From an uncultured Bacteroidota bacterium (GTDB lineage: Bacteria; Bacteroidota; Bacteroidia; Chitinophagales; Chitinophagaceae), in the NCBI GenBank assembly GCA_903825095.1, contig CAIJZF010000020.1:1-19727 (forward strand): DNA of 19,727 bases, in the 5' to 3' direction. Made by a program: the position numbers and the translations under genes. Each line of letters begins with the position of its first letter. The stretch's first letter is position 1. Below the pieces are notes generated by a model that was given only the letters and a program-made list of their open reading frames with translations, was not told where the DNA came from and did not search any database. Below, in pieces: positions 15,417-19,727 of the stretch.

Positions 15417-15421
15417 CCTAA

Positions 15422-16435
15422 TTAGTAAATAACTACTTCTCTTTCTAGTACTATTTCAAATTTTGCAAGTACAGACTGAATAATTTCTTCTGAGAAATTA
15501 AATATTTCCATGCCGGGCCCGTTATTGTAATGCACTATTACTAAAGATTGTTTCTCGTAACAACCCACATTCCCTTTTTGCATCCCTTTCCAACCACAGG
15601 CCTCCATTAACCAGCCAGCTGCTATTTTATAGGTATCATCTGTTATAGGGTAGGCAATGATTTTTGGATATTTTGCCACTAAAACCTCAAATAAGTCCTT
15701 GGTGATGGTAGGGTTTTTAAAAAAGCTTCCAGCGTTTCCTAATTTTTTAGGATCGGGTAGTTTTTCTGATCTAATTTGAATCACTGCGCTAGAAATAGCT
15801 TCTAAGCTGGGTTGTTTATTATTTTTCTGATGCAGTACTTCTTTAATAGCACCGTATTCAGTTCTAAATAGGGGTTGCTTTTGTAAAACAAATTGCACGG
15901 AGCATATGATATATCTATTTGTATCCTTTTTAAATAAGCTAGTCCTGTAGGCAAATGCACAATCACTATTTTGTAGTGTAATGAATTGGGCGCTTTCGGT
16001 ATCATAGGCGGTAACCGATGCTATAGAGTCCTTGGCTTCCACTCCATAGGCTCCAATATTTTGAATGGGTGCAGCGCCCACCGTGCCTGGGATTAAACTC
16101 AAGTTTTCTACACCACCCCAACCCTTTTGAACGCAGTAACTTACAAAATGATGCCAGTTTTCACCCGCACCTACTTCTAAAAAAACTTCAGAGGCTGTTT
16201 CTTTAATTTTTCTAATGCCCATAATTTCCATCTTTAATACTAAGCCTTGAAAAGTTTTAGTAAAAAGTATATTTGATCCTGCACCTAAAATTAAATAAGG
16301 TCTATTTTTTTCTTTTGTCCATTGAATATATTGTTCAATTGCTTCATTAGAGTCTATTTTAGCAAAATAATTTGCTTTTTCATTGCAACCAAAACTATGT
16401 AAGCTTTGAAGAGAAATATTTTCTTTAATTTCCAT
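15422..16435 (-). CDS. murB: UDP-N-acetylenolpyruvoylglucosamine reductase
   Basis: Reduces UDP-GlcNAc-enolpyruvate to UDP-MurNAc with NADPH and FAD, an essential peptidoglycan precursor step in the cytoplasm. The 337-residue length and YRTSLFK (163-169) insertion indicate a type I (E. coli-like) MurB. FAD-binding blocks are ILGAGSNILF (49-58) and NLSLIPGTVGAAPIQNIGAY (111-130). IRSEKLPDP (221-229) and NAGSFFKNP with catalytic Ser237 follow, and the C-terminus has LEREV with the conserved Glu. It lies 41 bases after priA on the same strand and ends next to the GTAA tract. Confidence 0.96.
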   Translation of the reverse strand: MEIKENISLQSLHSFGCNEKANYFAKIDSNEAIEQYIQWTKEKNRPYLILGAGSNILFTKTFQGLVLKMEIMGIRKIKETASEVFLEVGAGENWHHFVSYCVQKGWGGVENLSLIPGTVGAAPIQNIGAYGVEAKDSIASVTAYDTESAQFITLQNSDCAFAYRTSLFKKDTNRYIICSVQFVLQKQPLFRTEYGAIKEVLHQKNNKQPSLEAISSAVIQIRSEKLPDPKKLGNAGSFFKNPTITKDLFEVLVAKYPKIIAYPITDDTYKIAAGWLMEACGWKGMQKGNVGCYEKQSLVIVHYNNGPGMEIFNFSEEIIQSVLAKFEIVLEREVVIY

Positions 16436-16476
16436 ATTTTTTTTAATTCATGCGGGGTATTAATCTTGGTTAAAGA

Positions 16477-18927
16477 CTAATTAGGGTCGATATCAATTAC
16501 AATATTCACCGATTTATACCTAGGGTGTACTTGAAGTAATCGTATATAGTGTAAGAGCTGTTTTTTAGCCAATTGCAATTGTTGAGGTTGCTTTGAAATT
16601 TTAATAGCCAATTCCCAAATATATTTATTACGAACCCTGTTTACAATAGGTTGCGCTGGGCCTAATACTGTTTTTTGAATCTCAGGTGTAAGTGAATGAA
16701 GGAAGTGATTGGCTGCTTCTTCGGCTATATTATTTTCTTTGTGCTTAAATAGTAAGCTCATAAGTCTGCTAAAAGGAGGGTAGGAGAAATGTTTTCTATT
16801 TTGAATTTCAAAATTATAAAATCCAAAATAATCATGTTGTTGCACTAGCTGTACAATGGGGTGCTGTAATTGACTTACTTGTATGATTACTGTTCCATTA
16901 TCGTTTTTTCTGCCAGCTCTGCCACTTACTTGTTCCATCATTTGAAATGCCCTTTCATTCACTCTATAATGGTTGAAATTAAGTAAGCTATCTGCATCTA
17001 CAATGCCTACTAGGTCTACATTTTCAAAATCAAGTCCCTTCACCACCATTTGGGTACCTACTAAAATATCTATTTGTCTTTGTTCAAATTTTTGAATGAG
17101 TTGGTCATGCTCGTTTTTGCCTTTAACATTGTCTAAATCCATTCTCGCAACTATGACGCCGGGTAAAGATTGATTTAATTTTTCTTCAATCTGTTCTGTG
17201 CCAAAACTTTTTTGTTTAAAGTTTTGTTTGCCACAAGCTTTACAGATATTCACTATTGGATAAGAGGCACCGCAATAATGACAAGAAAGTAAATTCTTAG
17301 CTTTATGATAAGTAAGGGTAACATCACAATGTTCGCAATGTGGAATCCATCCGCAGGTTTCACAAATTAAATAAGGAGCATAGCCTCTTCTATTTTGAAA
17401 TAAAATAACCTGCTTTTTATTCGCAATAGTTTTTGAAATAGAGGCCAAGAGTTGCGGTGTTAGAATGGCAGTACCAGCGGGTTGTTTTTTGGTGTCTATT
17501 AATTCAATTTTGGGAAGTGTGCCTGTGCTAAACCTTTCATTTAAATAAGTGTATCCAAATTTCTTAGATATAGCATTAAAATAGGTTTCTACTGAAGGGG
17601 TTGCTGAGCCTAGTACCACTTTCGCCTTTAATTGACTGGCATAATAAATGGCAGTATCTCTTGCCTGGTATCTAGGAGCGGGTTCTTGTTGTTTATAAGA
17701 GGGGTCATGTTCTTCGTCAATGACAATGAGGGATAAATTTTTATAAGGCAAGAAAAGGGCGGAACGCGCACCCAATACAATTTTAATTTCACCAGATTTT
17801 ACCTTATTCCAAATTTCTACTCTTTCATTAGGGTTGAATTTAGAATGGTAAATAGCAATAGAACCGCCAAAATATTGTTTTAACCTTCTTATCATTTGGG
17901 CAGTGAGTGCAATTTCAGGAAGCATATACAAGGCTTGCTTGTTTTGTTGAATTGCTTCATTGATAAGGGCTACATATATTTGTGTTTTTCCACTGCCCGT
18001 AATCCCATGCAATAGTCCAACAGGATGTGTAAGAAGTTGCGATTGCACAGAGGCCAAGGCTTCTTTTTGTTTTTCAGATAAGCTATGCAGCGCAGTGTTG
18101 CCTGTATTTGGATCGTTGGCCAGTCTATCTATTTTTCTTTTCTCGGCCACTAAAATACCTTTATCAATTAAGGCTTTTAGTTGCGCATGGGTGGCATTGG
18201 CTTTTTCTAAAATAGATTTTTGTTGAACAGTTCCTTCTGTTTTTTCAAAATGTAAAAATGCAAGCAATAAATCTAATTGTTTAGGAGCCCTTGTCCATTC
18301 ATTCAATAATTTTTCTAAGGAAGCCTCGTTTTTATAGTCTGCATGTAAGCTTAAAAATATTTCTACCTTACTACTATACTTATCTTTCATATTCTCCTGC
18401 ACCAAACAAATTCCTTTTTGAATAAGTTTATTAATCACAGGATAGACCGATTTTTTATCTAGTAGTTTTTGAATTTCTAATAAGGTTAAGGTTTTTTTTA
18501 TTTCTAATGCTTCCGAAATAATATATTCAGCGTCGCTTAAGTTCTTAGTATCTTGCTCCTGTTGTTCATTTAAAATAAATACACTTTCGCTAGATATTTT
18601 TAAGTGACTAGGAATGGCCGCTTGCATGACTTCACCTTCGGTGCACATATAATATTCCGCCATCCACTCCCATAAAGCCAATTGATGTTCATACACAATA
18701 GGTGCATCGTCTAAAACAGAAAGAATGGGTTTGGGGGTAAAGGCTTCAGGGGCTTTGCTGCTTATTTTTTTTACAATGCCTGCGTACCTTTTATTGGCAC
18801 CTAACATCACTTCCACACGCATACCAATGGCTACTTCATCCTGCATAGATGCAGGAATCATCCAAGTATAATTTTTCGGAAGCGCTAAGGGTATGATTAT
18901 TTCTGCGTACATGATATAGGGTTGCAA
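16477..18927 (-). CDS. priA: Primosomal protein N' (replication restart helicase)
   Basis: Superfamily 2 DNA helicase that recognises stalled forks and reloads the replisome. The 816-residue protein has the N-terminal 3'-OH-binding domain (YAEIIIPLALPKNYTW at the start), a winged-helix region, Walker A GITGSGKT (308-315), DEEH (404-407), LGSATPS (439-445), and a zinc-binding insertion with eight cysteines (522, 525, 531, 534, 549, 552, 562, 565). GTQMVVKGLDF and QVSGRAGRK are helicase motifs V and VI. The longest form starts at TTG 18925-18927; ATG at 18910-18912 (MYAEII) is the likelier start because conservation begins there. It follows the acyltransferase gene by 7 to 22 bases, depending on start. 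Confidence 0.96.
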   Translation of the reverse strand: MQPYIMYAEIIIPLALPKNYTWMIPASMQDEVAIGMRVEVMLGANKRYAGIVKKISSKAPEAFTPKPILSVLDDAPIVYEHQLALWEWMAEYYMCTEGEVMQAAIPSHLKISSESVFILNEQQEQDTKNLSDAEYIISEALEIKKTLTLLEIQKLLDKKSVYPVINKLIQKGICLVQENMKDKYSSKVEIFLSLHADYKNEASLEKLLNEWTRAPKQLDLLLAFLHFEKTEGTVQQKSILEKANATHAQLKALIDKGILVAEKRKIDRLANDPNTGNTALHSLSEKQKEALASVQSQLLTHPVGLLHGITGSGKTQIYVALINEAIQQNKQALYMLPEIALTAQMIRRLKQYFGGSIAIYHSKFNPNERVEIWNKVKSGEIKIVLGARSALFLPYKNLSLIVIDEEHDPSYKQQEPAPRYQARDTAIYYASQLKAKVVLGSATPSVETYFNAISKKFGYTYLNERFSTGTLPKIELIDTKKQPAGTAILTPQLLASISKTIANKKQVILFQNRRGYAPYLICETCGWIPHCEHCDVTLTYHKAKNLLSCHYCGASYPIVNICKACGKQNFKQKSFGTEQIEEKLNQSLPGVIVARMDLDNVKGKNEHDQLIQKFEQRQIDILVGTQMVVKGLDFENVDLVGIVDADSLLNFNHYRVNERAFQMMEQVSGRAGRKNDNGTVIIQVSQLQHPIVQLVQQHDYFGFYNFEIQNRKHFSYPPFSRLMSLLFKHKENNIAEEAANHFLHSLTPEIQKTVLGPAQPIVNRVRNKYIWELAIKISKQPQQLQLAKKQLLHYIRLLQVHPRYKSVNIVIDIDPN

Positions 18928-18934
18928 AAATACA

Positions 18935-19696
18935 CTATGAATTTGGATACTTTCTATATCTTCTCATGCCTTCATCCATTTTCTTGTAAACAAGGTCTTT
19001 TAAGGCGTCCATTTGATCCAGGGTATAGTCGCTTACTTCCACCGTTTCTAAATAAACCACTCTATGTTTTCCGGGGGTAAGTGTGAGGGCGCTACTAAAA
19101 TGCATACGATCAACGGAGTCAACCAATAGCACTGGTTGAATAGGAATATTCATTTCGATGGCTAATTTAAAGGCGCCATTGTAAAAAGATTTTAGGGGGT
19201 ATTCTTCTGTCATGCTAAAAGTGCCTTCAGGAAAAATAAAAATAGAGATATGTTTTTCTAAAGCTGCTTTTAAATTACGTAAACTTTGGGCTCTTTTTTC
19301 TGGATCACCTCTATCTACCATCACTACAGCATGTCTGTAGATAAGTCCAAACAAAGGTATTTTTGAAGATTCGAATTTACCCAAGGGTTTGATAGGTTGA
19401 TGTTTTAATTGAACAATGGAGGGGATATCCATATAGGAATTATGGTTTCCTACAAATACATGGGCGCGATTAAAATCATGGGGGGCTTCAAAAATTTCTG
19501 AGTGTCGAACGCCCATGAAAAAATATAAAATTTTACCCCAATAACGACATATAAAATAAACATGCTCGCTTAGTTTTTCTTTACCCAAGGGAAGGGCTAA
19601 AAACATAGCTGTCACCGAAAGTATAGTGAGTATTGAAAACAATACAATGGCATAAAGGCAGTAGATAAGCTGTAGGGCTCTTTTAAGGATTTTCAT
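18935..19696 (-). CDS. 1-acyl-sn-glycerol-3-phosphate acyltransferase (PlsC-like)
   Basis: Acylates lysophosphatidic acid to phosphatidic acid at the inner membrane, feeding phospholipid synthesis. The 253-residue protein has an N-terminal hydrophobic segment (about 10-36), the catalytic NHxxxxD motif as NHNSYMD (84-90), a substrate/glycerol-phosphate block around MVDRGDP, and FPEGT (155-159). The IPIQPVLLVD segment corresponds to the conserved fourth motif. Members of this family may also act on other lysolipids, so the exact acceptor is inferred. First gene seen of a minus-strand run plsC-priA-murB; the preceding promoter is near or beyond the right edge. Confidence 0.9.
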   Translation of the reverse strand: MKILKRALQLIYCLYAIVLFSILTILSVTAMFLALPLGKEKLSEHVYFICRYWGKILYFFMGVRHSEIFEAPHDFNRAHVFVGNHNSYMDIPSIVQLKHQPIKPLGKFESSKIPLFGLIYRHAVVMVDRGDPEKRAQSLRNLKAALEKHISIFIFPEGTFSMTEEYPLKSFYNGAFKLAIEMNIPIQPVLLVDSVDRMHFSSALTLTPGKHRVVYLETVEVSDYTLDQMDALKDLVYKKMDEGMRRYRKYPNS

Positions 19697-19710
19697 CTGT
19701 CTGCTAATAT

Positions 19711-19727
19711 AATAAAAAAGGCCCGAA
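19711..19727 (-). terminator. Possible truncated terminator at the right edge
   Basis: Read on the minus strand, the window begins TTCGGGCC followed by TTTTTT. This looks like a TTCG loop plus the 3' arm and T run of an intrinsic terminator whose 5' arm lies outside the window. It would end a gene upstream of the acyltransferase. Confidence 0.35.

Overview
The window looks like a piece of chromosome from an AT-rich member of the Bacteroidota, most likely the Chitinophagia/Chitinophagaceae. This is inferred from the promoter style (TTTG, about 20 bases, then TAnnTTTG), the lack of Shine-Dalgarno sequences, the DAHP synthase with a C-terminal chorismate mutase, the unfused prephenate dehydratase and dehydrogenase with an aminotransferase between them, and an OmpA-type protein with thrombospondin type-3 repeats. 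I see no insertion sequences, phage genes, tRNA or rRNA genes or CRISPR arrays.

Layout. Positions 1-224 (minus) hold the 5' end of an ACC deaminase/D-cysteine desulfhydrase-like gene. A sugar-nucleotidyltransferase-like gene follows at 339-1238 (plus). It converges on a two-gene minus-strand unit: an ECF sigma factor (2410-3000) and a membrane protein that joins an anti-sigma-like N-terminus to an extracytoplasmic trypsin-like protease (1247-2359). Divergent from the sigma gene is a 54-residue lipoprotein gene (3107-3271), followed by a strong intrinsic terminator.

The core, 3438-13349 (plus), is an aromatic amino acid operon. A Bacteroidota-type promoter leads almost directly into a 28-codon leader peptide with nine aromatic codons in a run of ten (WFYCFFYFYF). 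An intrinsic terminator follows, and a copy of its 3' arm lies inside the leader ORF, so mutually exclusive antiterminator and terminator structures can be drawn. This is a complete-looking ribosome-mediated attenuator and the main discovery of the window. Downstream are pheA, an aminotransferase, tyrA, a DEAD-box RNA helicase, a DAHP synthase-chorismate mutase fusion, aroB, aroA, aroC and a DUF952 gene. Together the enzymes make DAHP, 3-dehydroquinate, EPSP, chorismate, prephenate and the phenylpyruvate/4-hydroxyphenylpyruvate branch. 3-dehydroquinase, shikimate dehydrogenase and shikimate kinase are not in the window.

After the operon come a secreted RlpA-like protein (13425-13925) and an OmpA/TSP3 outer-membrane protein (14034-15335), whose start lies in a block of short direct repeats and whose stop runs into an 82-base GTAA tetranucleotide tract. 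On the minus strand, plsC-like acyltransferase (18935-19696), priA (16477-18927) and murB (15422-16435) are head-to-tail and read leftward toward that tract. These cover envelope lipid, replication restart and peptidoglycan precursor functions.
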